Assembly: GCF_000012745.1 (NCBI RefSeq)
Contig: NC_007404.1
Location: 1,178,001-1,242,000, forward strand
Direction of reading: 5' to 3'
Origin: Thiobacillus denitrificans ATCC 25259
GTDB lineage: Bacteria > Pseudomonadota > Gammaproteobacteria > Burkholderiales > Thiobacillaceae
Length of the DNA stretch: 64,000 bases
Each line of letters starts with the position of its first letter. Position 1 is the first letter of the stretch. Position numbers and translations under genes: made by a program. Below are positions 22,302-33,894 of this stretch, piece after piece. A model generated the notes under the pieces. It searched no databases. It was not told the DNA's origin and saw only the letters and a program-made list of their open reading frames with translations.

Positions 22302-23578
22302 GTCTGCTCACGCCCACGCCGCAGGTCTGCAGCTGGACGCAGACGCTCGACGATCCGGCATCGCTCGCCACCTACGTCGCCAACGGCGGGTACCAGGCTC
22401 TGCGCCGCGTCGTCACCGAAGCGGTCCCGGGTGACGACATCATCGCCGAGATCAAGACCAGCGCGTTGCGCGGGCGGGGCGGGGCGGGGTTTCCGACCGG
22501 CCTCAAGTGGAGCTTCATGCCGCGTGCGTTTCCGGGCGACAAGTACATCGTCTGCAATAGCGACGAAGGCGAGCCGGGCACCTTCAAGGACCGCGATATC
22601 CTGCGCTACAACCCGCACCAGCTGATCGAAGGCATGGCGATCGCCGGGTACGTGCTCGGCGCGCGCGTGGGTTACAACTATATCCACGGAGAGATTTTCG
22701 AGGTCTACCAGATCTTCGAACGCGCGCTCGAGGAAGCACGGCAAGCGGGCTACCTCGGCGCCAACCTGTTCGGAACCGATTTCTGCTTCGACCTGCACGC
22801 CCACCACGGCTACGGTGCGTACATCTGCGGCGAAGAAACGGCCCTGCTCGAGTCGATCGAAGGCAAGAAGGGGCAGCCGCGCTTCAAGCCGCCGTTTCCC
22901 GCAAGCTTCGGTCTCTACGGCAAGCCGACCACGATCAACAATACCGAAACGCTGGCGAGCGTCCCCTGGATCGTGCAGCACGGCGGCCAGGCCTTCCTCG
23001 AGCTCGGCAAGCCGAACAACGGCGGCGCCAAGCTGTTTTCGGTATCCGGCCATGTCAACCGGCCGGGCAATTACGAGGTGCCGCTCGGCACGCCGTTCAC
23101 CGAATTGCTGGAAATGGCCGGCGGCGTGCGCGACGGCCGCAGCCTGAAGGCCGTCATCCCCGGCGGATCTTCGGCGCCGGTGTTGCCGGGGCACATCATG
23201 ATGGAGACGACGATGGATTTCGATTCCATCGCCAAGGCCGGCTCGATGCTCGGCTCCGGGGCCGTCATCGTGATGGACGAAACCGTATGCATGGTGCGCG
23301 CGCTCGAGCGGCTCTCGTACTTCTATTACGAGGAGTCGTGCGGCCAGTGCACGCCCTGCCGCGAGGGGACCGGATGGATGTATCGCGTGATCCATCGCAT
23401 CGAGAACGGGCAGGGACGCCCCGAAGACATGGATCTCCTCAACAGTGTCGCAGGCCAGATCGGCGGACACACGATCTGCGCCCTCGGTGACGCGGCGGCC
23501 ATGCCGGTGCAAAGCTTCCTCAAACATTTCGGCCACGAGTTCGAGCATCACATCGAACACAAGCGCTGCATGGTCTGA
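22298..23578 (+). CDS. nuoF: NADH-quinone oxidoreductase subunit F
   Basis: The 51-kDa subunit binds NADH, FMN and a [4Fe-4S] cluster (N3). In 426 residues it shows the FMN/NADH glycine loop [29 protein letters not shown], a second NADH segment [14 protein letters not shown], and the cluster motif [12 protein letters not shown] with a distal Cys in GHTICALGD. The ATG overlaps the nuoE stop as ATGA. Confidence 0.98.
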   Translation: MSLLTPTPQVCSWTQTLDDPASLATYVANGGYQALRRVVTEAVPGDDIIAEIKTSALRGRGGAGFPTGLKWSFMPRAFPGDKYIVCNSDEGEPGTFKDRDILRYNPHQLIEGMAIAGYVLGARVGYNYIHGEIFEVYQIFERALEEARQAGYLGANLFGTDFCFDLHAHHGYGAYICGEETALLESIEGKKGQPRFKPPFPASFGLYGKPTTINNTETLASVPWIVQHGGQAFLELGKPNNGGAKLFSVSGHVNRPGNYEVPLGTPFTELLEMAGGVRDGRSLKAVIPGGSSAPVLPGHIMMETTMDFDSIAKAGSMLGSGAVIVMDETVCMVRALERLSYFYYEESCGQCTPCREGTGWMYRVIHRIENGQGRPEDMDLLNSVAGQIGGHTICALGDAAAMPVQSFLKHFGHEFEHHIEHKRCMV

Positions 23579-23591
23579 CGGTACGACAACG

Positions 23592-25946
23592 ATGGCTACC
23601 CTGAATATCGAAATCGATGGGCGCGCGCTGCAGGTCGAAAGCGGCGACACCATCATGGACGCCGCGAACCAGGCGGGTATCACGATTCCGCATTTCTGCT
23701 ATCACAAGAAGCTCTCGATCGCCGCGAACTGTCGCATGTGCCTGGTTCAGGTCGAGAAGGCGCCGAAGCCGCTGCCGGCCTGCGCCACGCCCGTCACCGA
23801 GGGCATGAAGGTCCACACCCGCTCGGAATATGCGATCAACGCACAAAAAGGCGTGATGGAATTCCTGTTGATCAATCACCCGCTCGACTGCCCGATTTGC
23901 GACCAGGGCGGCGAATGCACGCTGCAGGATCTGGCGGTCGGCTACGGCGGTTCGTCCTCGCGCTACCAGGAGATCAAACGCGTCGTGCGCGAGAAGAATC
24001 TCGGGCCGCTCATCGCGACCGACATGACGCGCTGCATCCACTGCAGCCGCTGCGTGCGTTTCGGCCAGGAAATCGCCGGGATGATGGAACTCGGCATGCC
24101 TGGGCGCGGCGAGCACACGGAAGTTATGCCCTTCCTCGAAGGCCAGGTCGCGTCGGAATTGTCGGGCAACGTCATCGACCTCTGCCCGGTGGGCGCGTTG
24201 ACCAGCAAGCCGTTCCGCTACACCGCCCGGCCCTGGGAGTTGTCGCGCCGCCCGTCGATAAGCCCGCACGACAGCCTCGGCTCGAATCTCGAGGTGCACG
24301 TCAAGAACAACAAGGTCATGCGCGTGGTGCCGCGCGAGAACGAGGACGTCAACGAATGCTGGCTCGCCGACCGCGACCGCTTTTCGTACGAGGGACTCAA
24401 CACGGCCGAGCGCCTGACCTGGCCGATGATCAAGCAGGACGGCCAGTGGATCGAGACCGACTGGCGGACCGCGCTGCAATACGTCGCCGACAGGCTGAAG
24501 GCCATTCCGCCCGAGCAGATCGGTGCGCTGTCGACGCCGCACCGGCCGGCGGAAGAACTGTTTCTGCTGCAGAAGCTCATGCGCGGCATGGGCAGCGGCA
24601 ACGTCGACCACCGTCTGCGGCAGTCGGATTTCGCGCTCGACGCCAAGGCGCAGGGCGGCTTCTGGCTCGGCATGCCCGTGACCTACATGTCGCGCCTCAA
24701 CCGCATGCTCGTCGTCGGCTCCAACCTGCGCAAGGATCATCCGCTGATGGCCCACCGCATACGCGAGGCGGTGCGGTGGTACGGCGAACTTAACCTGATC
24801 AATGCTGCGGACGACGAATTCCTCGGCAAGGTCCACGCCAAACGCATCGTCGCACCGTCGCAGCTCGCCGGCGCGCTCGCCGGCGTGTGCGTCGCGCTGG
24901 CCGAACTGAAAAATCAGGCGGTGCCGAAGATCGCGGCGCACGGAGTCGTCGACGAGGTGGCGCGCAAGATGGCCGCGAGCCTCGCCGGCGGCGAGACCCG
25001 CGCGGTCTTCCTCGGCAACATGGCGCAGCATCATCCGGCTTACTCGCAGATTCACGCGCTCGCGCAGGAAGTCGCGGCGCTTGCGGGGGCGAGTTTCGGC
25101 GTCCTCGGCGAGGCGGCCAACAGCGTCGGGGCCGTCGCCGTCGGCGCGATCCCGGGGCGCGGCCCGCTCGGCCAGCCGGCAGTCGCCGGACTCAATGCCC
25201 AGGAAATGCTCGCGAAGCCCTTGCGCGCGTATCTGCTCCTCGGCGTCGAGGCCGAACTCGACACCTACGACCCCGTGGCCGCCATGGCGAGCATCGACGC
25301 CGCCGACTTCGTCGTCGTGATGTCGCCGTACAAGGGCAAATCGCTCGACTACGCGGACGTGTTGCTGCCGATCGCACCGTGGACCGAGACCTCGGGCACC
25401 TTCATCAACACCGAGGGCCGCGTGCAGAGCTTCGCCGCAGTCGTGAAGCCGCTCGCCGAGACGCGGCCGGCGTGGAAGGTGTTGCGCGTGCTGGGCAACC
25501 TGCTGGGGCTCGCGGGTTTTGAGCACGCCGATTCGAAGGAGGTCCTGCGCGATGCCTTGGGTGAGACACCCATCGGCTCGGTCCAGGCCTTCCTCAATAA
25601 CGCTGTCAGTGACGTGGACATGCAGCCCGCTCCCGCGGGCGAGCATCTCGAACGCGTCGCCGAAGTGCCGATCTACCAGACCGACGCCGTCGTGCGCCGC
25701 GCGCCGTCCCTGCAACGCACGCAGGACGGCGCACTGCCGGTCGCGCGCATGCACAGCCGGCTCATCGCCCGCCTCGGACTCGAGGAAGACGGGCGGGTCT
25801 CGGTGCGCCAGACCGCGTCGGCGCTGACACTGAAGGTGCAGCGCGACGACCTGCTGCCTGACAACTGCGTGCGTATTCCGAGCGGCCATCCGTTGACGGC
25901 CGGGCTCGGCCCGATGTTTGGGCCGATCACCGCGGAGCCGGTCTGA
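23592..25946 (+). CDS. nuoG: NADH-quinone oxidoreductase subunit G
   Basis: The 75-kDa-type subunit (784 residues) carries several Fe-S clusters. The N-terminal ferredoxin domain has [20 protein letters not shown] with a distal Cys in PACATPV. The next motifs are [18 protein letters not shown] and [16 protein letters not shown], with [12 protein letters not shown]. The rest is a molybdopterin-oxidoreductase-like fold without cofactor. ATG 23592 is used, since the longer frame runs back into nuoF. Confidence 0.97.
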   Translation: MATLNIEIDGRALQVESGDTIMDAANQAGITIPHFCYHKKLSIAANCRMCLVQVEKAPKPLPACATPVTEGMKVHTRSEYAINAQKGVMEFLLINHPLDCPICDQGGECTLQDLAVGYGGSSSRYQEIKRVVREKNLGPLIATDMTRCIHCSRCVRFGQEIAGMMELGMPGRGEHTEVMPFLEGQVASELSGNVIDLCPVGALTSKPFRYTARPWELSRRPSISPHDSLGSNLEVHVKNNKVMRVVPRENEDVNECWLADRDRFSYEGLNTAERLTWPMIKQDGQWIETDWRTALQYVADRLKAIPPEQIGALSTPHRPAEELFLLQKLMRGMGSGNVDHRLRQSDFALDAKAQGGFWLGMPVTYMSRLNRMLVVGSNLRKDHPLMAHRIREAVRWYGELNLINAADDEFLGKVHAKRIVAPSQLAGALAGVCVALAELKNQAVPKIAAHGVVDEVARKMAASLAGGETRAVFLGNMAQHHPAYSQIHALAQEVAALAGASFGVLGEAANSVGAVAVGAIPGRGPLGQPAVAGLNAQEMLAKPLRAYLLLGVEAELDTYDPVAAMASIDAADFVVVMSPYKGKSLDYADVLLPIAPWTETSGTFINTEGRVQSFAAVVKPLAETRPAWKVLRVLGNLLGLAGFEHADSKEVLRDALGETPIGSVQAFLNNAVSDVDMQPAPAGEHLERVAEVPIYQTDAVVRRAPSLQRTQDGALPVARMHSRLIARLGLEEDGRVSVRQTASALTLKVQRDDLLPDNCVRIPSGHPLTAGLGPMFGPITAEPV

Positions 25947-26977
25947 TGGAGGCGGGTATCGTGGAGGCCGCGGGAATGGATTGGGAGGCGTTCCAGACCG
26001 TCGCATGGACGCTGGTCAAGATCATGGCGCTGGTCGTGCCGCTGATGCTCGGCGTCGCGTATCTGACCTATGCCGAGCGCAAGATCATCGGCTGGATGCA
26101 GGTCCGGATTGGCCCCAACCGCGTCGGTTTCCAGGGTCTTCTGCAGCCGATCGCCGACGCCGTGAAGCTGCTGATGAAGGAAATCATCATTCCTTCCGGC
26201 GCCAGCCGCGCGCTTTTCATCCTCGGCCCGATCCTCGCTATCGCGCCGGCGCTCGCGGCTTGGGCGGTCATCCCGTTCAGCGACGGGCTCGTTCTCGCCG
26301 ACATCAACGCGGGACTGCTCTACGTGATGGCGATCACGTCGATGGGCGTCTATGGCGTGATCATCGCGGGCTGGGCATCCAACTCGAAGTACGCATTCCT
26401 CGGCGCGATGCGCTCGGCGGCGCAGATCGTGTCCTACGAGATCGCGATGGGCTTCGCGCTCGTCGGCGTATTGATGGCCTCGCAGTCGCTCAATCTGAGC
26501 GCGATCGTGCAGGGCCAGGCCGGCGGCATCCAGCAGTGGTATCTGTGGCCATTGTTCCCGCTTTTCGTCGTCTATCTCGTCGCCGGCGTCGCCGAGACCA
26601 ACCGCGCGCCGTTCGACGTCGCGGAGGGCGAGTCCGAAATCGTCGCCGGCTTCCACGTCGAATACTCGGGCATGGCTTTCGCCGTGTTCTTCCTTGCGGA
26701 ATACGCCAACATGATCCTGGTCGCCGCGCTGACGACGCTCATGTTCCTCGGCGGCTGGCTGTCGCCGGTCGCCTTCCTGCCGGACGGCATCGTCTGGTGG
26801 TTGCTGAAGACCGGCTTCGTGTTGTTCCTCTTCCTGTGGTTCCGCGCGACCTTCCCGCGTTATCGCTACGACCAGATCATGCGTCTCGGCTGGAAGGTCT
26901 TCATCCCGATCACCATTGTCTGGATCGTCTTCGTCGGCGGCATGATGCAGACGCCCTACGGTCACCTTTTCCATTGA
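25946..26977 (+). CDS. nuoH: NADH-quinone oxidoreductase subunit H
   Basis: The heel subunit connects the quinone site to the membrane arm. It has about eight helices and signatures [22 protein letters not shown] and [24 protein letters not shown] (shown in part). Two starts are possible: ATG 25946, which overlaps the nuoG stop (343 residues), or ATG 25976, with GGAGG 8 nt upstream (333 residues, starting MDWEAFQ). The second matches homologues slightly better; the first is kept as the longer form. Confidence 0.96.
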   Translation: MEAGIVEAAGMDWEAFQTVAWTLVKIMALVVPLMLGVAYLTYAERKIIGWMQVRIGPNRVGFQGLLQPIADAVKLLMKEIIIPSGASRALFILGPILAIAPALAAWAVIPFSDGLVLADINAGLLYVMAITSMGVYGVIIAGWASNSKYAFLGAMRSAAQIVSYEIAMGFALVGVLMASQSLNLSAIVQGQAGGIQQWYLWPLFPLFVVYLVAGVAETNRAPFDVAEGESEIVAGFHVEYSGMAFAVFFLAEYANMILVAALTTLMFLGGWLSPVAFLPDGIVWWLLKTGFVLFLFLWFRATFPRYRYDQIMRLGWKVFIPITIVWIVFVGGMMQTPYGHLFH

Positions 26978-26984
26978 GCGCCCG

Positions 26985-27473
26985 ATGAGACGGATCACCC
27001 ATTTCTTCGGCAGCCTGTTCCTCGTCGAGCTTCTGCGCGGCATGATGCTGACCGGGCGCCATCTGTTCGCGCGCAAGGTCACGGTGCAGTTTCCCGAGGA
27101 AAAAACGCCACAGTCGCCGCGTTTCCGCGGCCTCCACGCGCTGCGACGCTATCCCAACGGCGAAGAGCGCTGCATCGCGTGCAAGCTCTGCGAGGCCGTG
27201 TGCCCGGCGCTCGCGATCACGATCGACTCCGAGCAGCGCGCCGACGGCACGCGCCGCACGACGCGCTACGACATCGATCTGACGAAATGCATCTTCTGCG
27301 GGTTCTGCGAAGAGTCCTGCCCGGTCGACTCCATCGTCGAGACGCGCATTCTCGAATACCACGGCGAGCAGCGCGGCGACCTCATCTACACCAAGCCGAT
27401 GCTGCTCGCGATCGGCGACAAGTACGAGGCGCAGATCGCGCAGGACCGAGCCCAGGACGCTAAGTATCGGTAG
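26985..27473 (+). CDS. nuoI: NADH-quinone oxidoreductase subunit I
   Basis: The 162-residue TYKY-type subunit has two [4Fe-4S] motifs, [13 protein letters not shown] and [13 protein letters not shown] (clusters N6a/N6b), and an N-terminal amphipathic stretch. It follows nuoH by 7 bp. A long 159-bp spacer with hairpins separates it from nuoJ. Confidence 0.98.
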   Translation: MRRITHFFGSLFLVELLRGMMLTGRHLFARKVTVQFPEEKTPQSPRFRGLHALRRYPNGEERCIACKLCEAVCPALAITIDSEQRADGTRRTTRYDIDLTKCIFCGFCEESCPVDSIVETRILEYHGEQRGDLIYTKPMLLAIGDKYEAQIAQDRAQDAKYR

Positions 27474-27477
27474 AGCA

Positions 27478-27526
27478 GTATCCAGGCGCTGGATACGCGA
27501 TTTAGGGGTGGCGCGCTGCGCGCCAC
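27478..27526 (+). repeat. Two stem-loops in the nuoI-nuoJ spacer
   Basis: GTATCCAG-GCG-CTGGATAC (27478-27496) and GTGGCGCG-CTG-CGCGCCAC (27508-27526) are both perfect 8-bp stems with 3-nt loops. Neither has a T-run, so they are more likely RNA processing or stability elements than terminators. Downstream, CCCCTGGCCCCTGATTCC (27601-27618) resembles the right arm of the palindromes in the isc operon. The rest of the 159-bp spacer shows nothing recognisable. Confidence 0.75.
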
Positions 27527-27632
27527 TTGATTGAAAACAAACGAAACGGGAGGCAGGCAAACGGATAACTTCGAGCACGGGCGCGGAAGCTGGCTTCATG
27601 CCCCTGGCCCCTGATTCCAAGCCGTAACCCCT

Positions 27633-28268
27633 ATGTATACGACCGCGATCTTCTACTTCTTCGCTGCCATCCTCGTGTTCGCCGGATTGCGCGTGATCAC
27701 GGCGCGCAACCCGGTGCACGCGGCGCTATTCCTCGTTCTTGCCTTTTTCACCGCCGCGGGGCTGTGGCTGCTGCTCGAAGCCGAATTCCTCGCGATCACG
27801 CTGGTGTTGGTCTACGTCGGCGCGGTCATGGTGCTGTTCCTGTTCGTGGTCATGATGCTCGACATCAACCTCGACCAGTTGCGCGAGGGGTTCTGGAACT
27901 ACCTGCCGCTCGCCGGCGTCGTGGCCATACTGCTGGTGATCGAGATGGCGCTCATTCTCGGCGGACGCCACTTCGGCCTCGATGTGATCGGCGTGCCGCC
28001 GGCGCAGCCTGCCGACTACAGCAATACCAAGGAACTCGGGCGCCTTATCTATACCGACTACGTCTACGCCTTCGAACTCGCCGCAGTGATCCTGCTGGTT
28101 GCCATCGTCGCGGCCATTGCGCTCACGCTGCGCCGGCGCAAGGACACGAAGTACATCGATCCGGCGCAGCAGGTGAAGGTCAAGCGTAACGACCGGTTGC
28201 GCATCATCAAGATGCCGGCCGAGAAAAAAGCCACGGCCGGCGCGCCGGCAGGGGGAGGGGACGCGTGA
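27633..28268 (+). CDS. nuoJ: NADH-quinone oxidoreductase subunit J
   Basis: The membrane-arm subunit has about five helices in 211 residues. The family motif [27 protein letters not shown] (shown in part) includes the pi-bulge helix. The C-terminal cytosolic tail is basic and Ala/Gly-rich. The stop overlaps the nuoK GTG by 4 nt. Confidence 0.96.
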   Translation: MYTTAIFYFFAAILVFAGLRVITARNPVHAALFLVLAFFTAAGLWLLLEAEFLAITLVLVYVGAVMVLFLFVVMMLDINLDQLREGFWNYLPLAGVVAILLVIEMALILGGRHFGLDVIGVPPAQPADYSNTKELGRLIYTDYVYAFELAAVILLVAIVAAIALTLRRRKDTKYIDPAQQVKVKRNDRLRIIKMPAEKKATAGAPAGGGDA

Positions 28269-28570
28269 TTTCCTTATCGCATTTTCTGGTGCTCGGAGGC
28301 GTCCTGTTCGCCATCGCCGTGCTGGGTATTTTTCTCAACCGCAAGAACGTCATCGTTCTCCTGATGGCGATCGAACTCATGCTGCTTGCGGTGAACATGA
28401 ATTTCATCGCGTTTTCGCACTACCTCGGTGACGTCCACGGCCAGGTATTCGTCTTTTTCATCCTGACCGTGGCGGCGGCCGAATCCGCGATCGGTCTAGC
28501 GATCCTGGTGCTGTTGTTCCGCAACCTGCGCACGATCAACGTCGACGACCTCGACCAATTGAAAGGCTGA
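28265..28570 (+). CDS. nuoK: NADH-quinone oxidoreductase subunit K
   Basis: The three-helix, 101-residue antiporter-related subunit keeps the buried acidic residues in [10 protein letters not shown] and [11 protein letters not shown] that form part of the proton path. The GTG start overlaps nuoJ (GTGA), and the stop overlaps nuoL by 1 nt. Confidence 0.97.
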   Translation: MISLSHFLVLGGVLFAIAVLGIFLNRKNVIVLLMAIELMLLAVNMNFIAFSHYLGDVHGQVFVFFILTVAAAESAIGLAILVLLFRNLRTINVDDLDQLKG

Positions 28571-30579
28571 TGCGGATGGACATGCAGACGCTTTATCTGG
28601 TCGTGGCGCTCGCGCCGCTGGTCGGTGCGATCATCGCCGGGCTGTTCGGCAGGCTCGTCGGCCGCGTCGGTGCGCACACCGCGGCGATCGCCGGGGTGGC
28701 CGTGTCGTTCATCGCCTCGGTACTCGTGTTCCAGGACGTGCTCGCGGGCAACGTCTACAACGGCACGGTCTACACGTGGATGACGGTCGGCGAGCTACGT
28801 TTCGAAGTCGGCTTCCTGATCGATTCGCTGTCGGCGATGATGATGCTGGTGGTGACCTTCGTCTCGCTCATGGTGCACGTCTACACCATCGGCTACATGC
28901 ACGACGACCCGGGCTACCAGCGTTTCTTCAGCTACATCTCGCTCTTCACCTTCTCGATGCTCATGCTCGTCATGAGCAACAACTTCCTGCAGCTGTTCTT
29001 CGGCTGGGAGGCGGTGGGCCTCGTTTCCTATCTCCTCATCGGCTTCTGGTACACGAAGGAAACCGCGATCTACGCCAACCTCAAGGCGTTCCTCGTCAAC
29101 CGCGTGGGTGACTTCGGTTTCATCCTCGGCATCGGCCTGGTCCTCGCGTATTTCGGCTCCCTCGATTACGCCACGGTCTTTGCCAAGGCGCCCGCGCTCG
29201 CCGACGAGACGATCACGCTGTGGCCGGACAGTCCGTGGATGCTGATGACCGTCATCGGCATCCTGCTGTTCATCGGTGCGATGGGGAAATCGGCCCAGTT
29301 TCCGCTGCACGTCTGGCTGCCCGATTCGATGGAAGGCCCGACGCCGATTTCGGCGCTGATCCACGCCGCGACGATGGTCACCGCCGGCATCTTCATGGTC
29401 GCGCGCATGTCGCCGTTGTACGAACTGTCCGACGTCGCGCTGTCGTTCATCATGATCATCGGTGCCGTCACCGCGCTGTTCATGGGCCTGCTCGGCATCG
29501 TGCAGAATGACATCAAGCGGGTCGTCGCGTATTCGACGCTCTCGCAACTGGGCTACATGACCGTCGCGCTCGGCGCGTCCGCGTATTCGGTCGCGGTGTT
29601 CCACCTCATGACGCACGCCTTCTTCAAGGCCTTGCTGTTCCTCGCCGCAGGCAGCGTCATCATCGCGCTGCACCACAACCAGGACATCCGCTACATGGGC
29701 GGACTGAAGAAATACATGCCGATCACCTGGATCACCTCGCTGATCGGGTCGCTCGCGCTGATCGGCACACCCTTCCTGTCGGGCTTCTATTCCAAGGAAA
29801 GCATCATCGAAGCGGTCAGACTCTCGCACCTGCCGACCGCACAGATTGCCTACTGGGCGGTGCTGATCGGCGTGTTCGTCACGGCCTTCTATTCGTTCCG
29901 CATGTACTTCCTCGTATTCCACGGCAAGGAGCGTTTCCGCCAGGGTCACGCGCACGGCAACGAGCCCGACGCGCACGACGATCACGGGCATGGCCACGGC
30001 GGCACGCCGCACGAAACCCCGTGGGTCGTGACCGGGCCACTGCTGGCGCTCGCGCTGCCGTCGCTGGCGATCGGCTACATGACAATCGAGCCGATGCTGT
30101 TCGGCGATTTCTTCGACCGGGCGATCTACGTCTCCGACCGCCACCCCGTGATGGTCGAGCTCAACCAGCATTTCCATGGGGCGGCCGAAATGGGCCTCCA
30201 TGCGCTGGCGACACTGCCGTTCTGGCTGGCGGCAGCCGGCGTCGCGCTCGCGGCCGTGTTCTACCTGCGGCGTCCCGACATCCCGGCGGCGCTCGCGCAG
30301 CGCTTCGCGCCGATTCACCGCATGCTGCTCAACAAATACTGGTTCGACGAGCTCTACAGCTGGGCGTTTGCCAAGGGCGCGCGCGTCCTCGGCGGCTCGC
30401 TGTGGCGACGCGGCGACCAGGCCTTCATCGACGGCGTCCTCGTCAACGGCTCGGCGCACGTGGTCGAGCGTGTCTCCCGTCTGACCAAGCTTGTCCAGTC
30501 CGGCTACATCTACCATTACGCCTTCGCCATGCTGATCGGGGTCGTCGCCCTGGTGACCTGGTTCGCGCGGCTTAACTAA
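28570..30579 (+). CDS. nuoL: NADH-quinone oxidoreductase subunit L
   Basis: The distal proton-pumping antiporter-like subunit (669 residues) has about 16 helices and ends in the long lateral helix. Key motifs: FFGWEAVGLVSYLLIGFWY (with the helix-5 Glu), KSAQFPLHVWLPDSMEGPTPISALIHAATMV (shown in part), and NDIKRVVAYSTLSQLGYM. A His/Asp/Gly-rich hydrophilic insert (HAHGNEPDAHDDHGHGHGG, about residues 459-477) lies between late helices. Confidence 0.98.
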   Translation: MRMDMQTLYLVVALAPLVGAIIAGLFGRLVGRVGAHTAAIAGVAVSFIASVLVFQDVLAGNVYNGTVYTWMTVGELRFEVGFLIDSLSAMMMLVVTFVSLMVHVYTIGYMHDDPGYQRFFSYISLFTFSMLMLVMSNNFLQLFFGWEAVGLVSYLLIGFWYTKETAIYANLKAFLVNRVGDFGFILGIGLVLAYFGSLDYATVFAKAPALADETITLWPDSPWMLMTVIGILLFIGAMGKSAQFPLHVWLPDSMEGPTPISALIHAATMVTAGIFMVARMSPLYELSDVALSFIMIIGAVTALFMGLLGIVQNDIKRVVAYSTLSQLGYMTVALGASAYSVAVFHLMTHAFFKALLFLAAGSVIIALHHNQDIRYMGGLKKYMPITWITSLIGSLALIGTPFLSGFYSKESIIEAVRLSHLPTAQIAYWAVLIGVFVTAFYSFRMYFLVFHGKERFRQGHAHGNEPDAHDDHGHGHGGTPHETPWVVTGPLLALALPSLAIGYMTIEPMLFGDFFDRAIYVSDRHPVMVELNQHFHGAAEMGLHALATLPFWLAAAGVALAAVFYLRRPDIPAALAQRFAPIHRMLLNKYWFDELYSWAFAKGARVLGGSLWRRGDQAFIDGVLVNGSAHVVERVSRLTKLVQSGYIYHYAFAMLIGVVALVTWFARLN

Positions 30580-30590
30580 CAACAACGCCC

Positions 30591-32075
30591 ATGTTCGGAC
30601 AGTCGATTCTTTCCCTCGTCATCTGGGTCCCGATTCTTGCAGGTGCAGCGGTCCTCGCCACGGGCTCCGACCGCAACGCGCCGCTCGCGCGCTGGCTTGC
30701 GCTGCTGGGGGCTGTGCTTGGCCTTGCGGTCGCGATCCCGCTGGTTACGGGTTTCGACAACGCGACTTCGGCGATGCAGTTCGTCGAGAAGAAAAGCTGG
30801 ATTCCGGCGTTCAACGTCTTCTACCACCTGGGCGTCGACGGCATTTCGATGCCGCTGATCCTGCTGAACAGCTTCGTCACCGTGCTCGTCGTCATCGCCG
30901 GCTGGCAGGTGATCCAGGACAAGGTCGCGCAGTACATGGCAGCGTTCCTGATCATGTCGGGGCTCATCAACGGCGCCTTCGCTGCGCTCGACGGCATCCT
31001 GTTCTACGTCTTCTTCGAAGGCATGCTGATCCCGCTCTACCTGATCGTCGGTGTCTGGGGCGGACCGAACCGCGTCTATGCCGCGTTCAAGTTCTTTCTC
31101 TATACCTTGCTCGGCTCGCTGCTGATGCTGGTGTCGCTGATCTATCTCTATTTCCAGTCCGGCGGCAGCTTCGACATTCAGAGCTGGTACACCACGCCGC
31201 TCAGCATGACCGCGCAGACGCTGATGTTCTTCGCCTTTCTGCTCGCATTCGGCGTCAAGGTCCCGATGTGGCCGGTGCACACCTGGTTGCCCGACGCGCA
31301 CGTCGAGGCGCCGACCGGCGGTTCGGTCGTGCTCGCGGCGATCACGCTCAAGGTCGGCGCCTACGGGCTCGTGCGCTTCCTGTTGCCCATCGTTCCCGAT
31401 GCGGCCCACGAATACGCCTGGTTCGTCATCACCCTGTCGTTGATCGCGGTCGCGTACATCGGCCTCGTTGCGCTCGTGCAGGCCGACATGAAGAAGCTCA
31501 TCGCCTATTCGTCGATCGCCCACATGGGATTCGTGACCCTCGGTTTCTTCCTGTTCAACCCGCTCGGCTGGGAGGGCGGCCTGGTGCAGATGATCTCCCA
31601 CGGCTTCGTCTCGGCCGCGCTGTTCCTCTGCATCGGCGTGATGTACGACCGCCTGCACTCGCGTCAGATCAAGGATTACGGCGGCCTCGTCAATCGCATG
31701 CCGGTGTTCGCGGCCTTCTTCATGCTGTTCGCGATGGCCAATTCGGGGCTTCCGGCGACCAGTGGTTTCGTCGGCGAATTCATGGTCATCATGGCAGCCA
31801 CCGAGGTCAATTTCTGGTTCGCCTTCGTCGCCGCGACGACGCTGATCTTCGGCGCGGCCTACACACTCTGGATGTACAAACGCGTCGTTTTCGGCAGCGT
31901 GACCAATTCGCGCGTCGCCCAGATGCGCGACGTGAACGCGCGCGAGATCCTGCTGCTCGGCCTCCTTGCCCTGTTCGTGCTGGGGATGGGGCTCTATCCC
32001 AAACCCTTTACCGACGTCATGCATGCCTCTGTCGTCGACCTGCTGGCGCACGCCGCGCAGAGCAAGCTTCCGTGA
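30591..32075 (+). CDS. nuoM: NADH-quinone oxidoreductase subunit M
   Basis: The second antiporter-like pump (494 residues) has [16 protein letters not shown] (with the conserved Glu), [23 protein letters not shown] and the breaking helix [18 protein letters not shown]. About 14 helices. It starts 12 bp after nuoL. Confidence 0.98.
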   Translation: MFGQSILSLVIWVPILAGAAVLATGSDRNAPLARWLALLGAVLGLAVAIPLVTGFDNATSAMQFVEKKSWIPAFNVFYHLGVDGISMPLILLNSFVTVLVVIAGWQVIQDKVAQYMAAFLIMSGLINGAFAALDGILFYVFFEGMLIPLYLIVGVWGGPNRVYAAFKFFLYTLLGSLLMLVSLIYLYFQSGGSFDIQSWYTTPLSMTAQTLMFFAFLLAFGVKVPMWPVHTWLPDAHVEAPTGGSVVLAAITLKVGAYGLVRFLLPIVPDAAHEYAWFVITLSLIAVAYIGLVALVQADMKKLIAYSSIAHMGFVTLGFFLFNPLGWEGGLVQMISHGFVSAALFLCIGVMYDRLHSRQIKDYGGLVNRMPVFAAFFMLFAMANSGLPATSGFVGEFMVIMAATEVNFWFAFVAATTLIFGAAYTLWMYKRVVFGSVTNSRVAQMRDVNAREILLLGLLALFVLGMGLYPKPFTDVMHASVVDLLAHAAQSKLP

Positions 32076-32085
32076 GCGCGACGCG

Positions 32086-33537
32086 ATGAACATGCCCCTG
32101 AGCCTGATGCAATTTGCCCCCGCGCTGCCCGAGATTTTCGTGCTGGCGATGGTTTCGCTGATCCTCGTGATCGATGCCGCGGTCGGCGACGGCAAGCGCT
32201 ACCTGGCCTACGGCCTGTCGCTCGTGACGCTGGCCGGCGCCGCCTTCCTGACCGTGCGCGATTTCTCGACCCTGCCGGTGCTCGCCCTGGGTGGCCTGTT
32301 CATCGACGATCCGCTGTCGGACGTCCTCAAGCTCTTCCTCTACCTGACGGTCGCGATCGTGCTCGTCTACTCGCGCGATTACCTCCGGGTCCGTGGCCTG
32401 TACAAGGGCGAATTCTTCGTGCTCGCGCTGTTCGCGCTGCTCGGCATGATGGTGATGGTGTCGGCGAGCCATTTCCTCACGCTCTATCTCGGCCTCGAAC
32501 TCTTGTCGCTGTCGCTGTACGCGATGGTGGCATTGCAGCGCGATTCGAGCGTCGCGACCGAGGCCGCGATGAAGTATTTCGTGCTCGGTGCGCTCGCGTC
32601 GGGCATGCTGCTCTACGGCATGTCGATGGTTTACGGCGTGACGGGCTCGCTCGCGCTCGGCGACATCGCCATCGTGCTGCAGGACGGGACCGACCTGCGC
32701 ATCCCGCTGGTGTTCGGCATCGTGTTCGTTGTCGCCGGCCTGGCCTTCAAGCTCGGCGCGGTTCCTTTCCACATGTGGGTGCCCGACGTCTACCACGGCG
32801 CGCCGACCGCGATGACGCTCTTCGTCGGCTCGGCGCCGAAGATCGCCGCCTTCGCGTTCGTCGTGCGCGTCCTCGGGCAGGGACTGGAGTCGCAGGTCAG
32901 CGAATGGCGGGACATGCTCGTGATCCTCGCGGTGTTGTCGATGGCGATCGGCAATATCGCGGCCATCGCGCAGAGCAATCTCAAACGCATGTTCGCCTAT
33001 TCGACCATCTCGCACATGGGCTTCATGCTGCTCGGCGTGCTTGCCGGCTCGCAGAACGGCTACGGCGCCGCGATGTTCTACGTGCTGGTCTATACGCTGA
33101 TGACGCTCGGCGGCTTCGGCATGATCCTGCTGCTGTCGCGGGCCGGCTTCGAGTCCGATCGGCTCGACGACTTTAAGGGACTGAACCGGCGCAGCCCGTG
33201 GCTCGCCTTCGTCATGCTGCTGCTGATGTTCTCGATGACCGGCATTCCGCCGACGGTCGGCTTCTACGCCAAACTCGCGGTGCTCCAGGCCGTCGTCGAA
33301 ATCGGTTATGTCTGGCTCGCGGTGGCCGCCGTGCTGTTCTCGCTCGTCGGCGCATTCTATTATCTGCGTATCGTCAAGCTGATGTATTTCGACACGCCGC
33401 AGGACACCGCACCGATCGCCCCCGGCATCGACGCGCGGCTCCTCATGTCGGCGAACGGCCTCGCGGTTCTGGCGCTCGGGATTCTGCCGCAACCGCTCAT
33501 GGCCGTGTGCGTGCAGGCGATCGGTACCTCGTTCTAG
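32086..33537 (+). CDS. nuoN: NADH-quinone oxidoreductase subunit N
   Basis: The third antiporter-like pump (483 residues) has [43 protein letters not shown] and [25 protein letters not shown] 32086 is 11 nt after the nuoM stop; another ATG at 32092 is possible. It is the last complex I gene. Confidence 0.98.
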   Translation: MNMPLSLMQFAPALPEIFVLAMVSLILVIDAAVGDGKRYLAYGLSLVTLAGAAFLTVRDFSTLPVLALGGLFIDDPLSDVLKLFLYLTVAIVLVYSRDYLRVRGLYKGEFFVLALFALLGMMVMVSASHFLTLYLGLELLSLSLYAMVALQRDSSVATEAAMKYFVLGALASGMLLYGMSMVYGVTGSLALGDIAIVLQDGTDLRIPLVFGIVFVVAGLAFKLGAVPFHMWVPDVYHGAPTAMTLFVGSAPKIAAFAFVVRVLGQGLESQVSEWRDMLVILAVLSMAIGNIAAIAQSNLKRMFAYSTISHMGFMLLGVLAGSQNGYGAAMFYVLVYTLMTLGGFGMILLLSRAGFESDRLDDFKGLNRRSPWLAFVMLLLMFSMTGIPPTVGFYAKLAVLQAVVEIGYVWLAVAAVLFSLVGAFYYLRIVKLMYFDTPQDTAPIAPGIDARLLMSANGLAVLALGILPQPLMAVCVQAIGTSF

Positions 33538-33545
33538 ATCTCCCC

Positions 33546-33563
33546 TCCGGCCTGCGCGCCGGA
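33546..33563 (+). repeat. Short stem-loop after nuoN
   Basis: TCCGGC (33546-33551) pairs with GCCGGA (33558-33563) around a 6-nt loop in the 51-bp gap after nuoN. No T-run follows, so a terminator is not claimed. Confidence 0.4.
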
Positions 33564-33588
33564 TCCATCTCGATTTTTCGGATTCATC

Positions 33589-33891
33589 GTGAATTTCTCG
33601 ACTGTTTTATTGCTGCTCCTGGCCTTTGTGGCCGCCAACCTGCCGTTCCTGATCGAGCGGATCTTCTTCACCGTCAAGCCCAGGCGCGGCGAGAAGGCAT
33701 TCAGCTGGCGTCTGCTCGAACTCGTGATCCTCTTTTTCGTGGTGGGTGGGGTCGCGGTGCTGCTGGAAGGCAAACTGGGCGACATCCACCAGCAGAACTG
33801 GGAGTTCTACGCGATCAATGCGTCGCTGTTCGTCGTCTTCGCCTATCCCGGATTCGTCTATCGCTATCTCTGGCGCCGGCGTGGGGCTTAG
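33589..33891 (+). CDS. DUF2818 family small membrane protein
   Basis: A 100-residue protein with three hydrophobic segments: residues 2-20 (LLLLLAFVAANLPFLIE), 45-63 (VILFFVVGGVAVLLEG) and 75-92 (YAINASLFVVFAYPGFVY). The IERIFF segment followed by a basic PRRGEKAF loop and the YPGFVYRYLWRR end fit the DUF2818 family, which typically follows nuoN in betaproteobacteria. A role with complex I is suggested only by position. The GTG start has no better ATG alternative. Confidence 0.85.
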   Translation: MNFSTVLLLLLAFVAANLPFLIERIFFTVKPRRGEKAFSWRLLELVILFFVVGGVAVLLEGKLGDIHQQNWEFYAINASLFVVFAYPGFVYRYLWRRRGA

Positions 33892-33894
33892 AGG

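Noticed and set aside
27478..27526. Transcription terminator dividing the nuo operon
   Set aside because: The hairpins lack a T-run, and essential complex I subunits lie downstream without a visible promoter.
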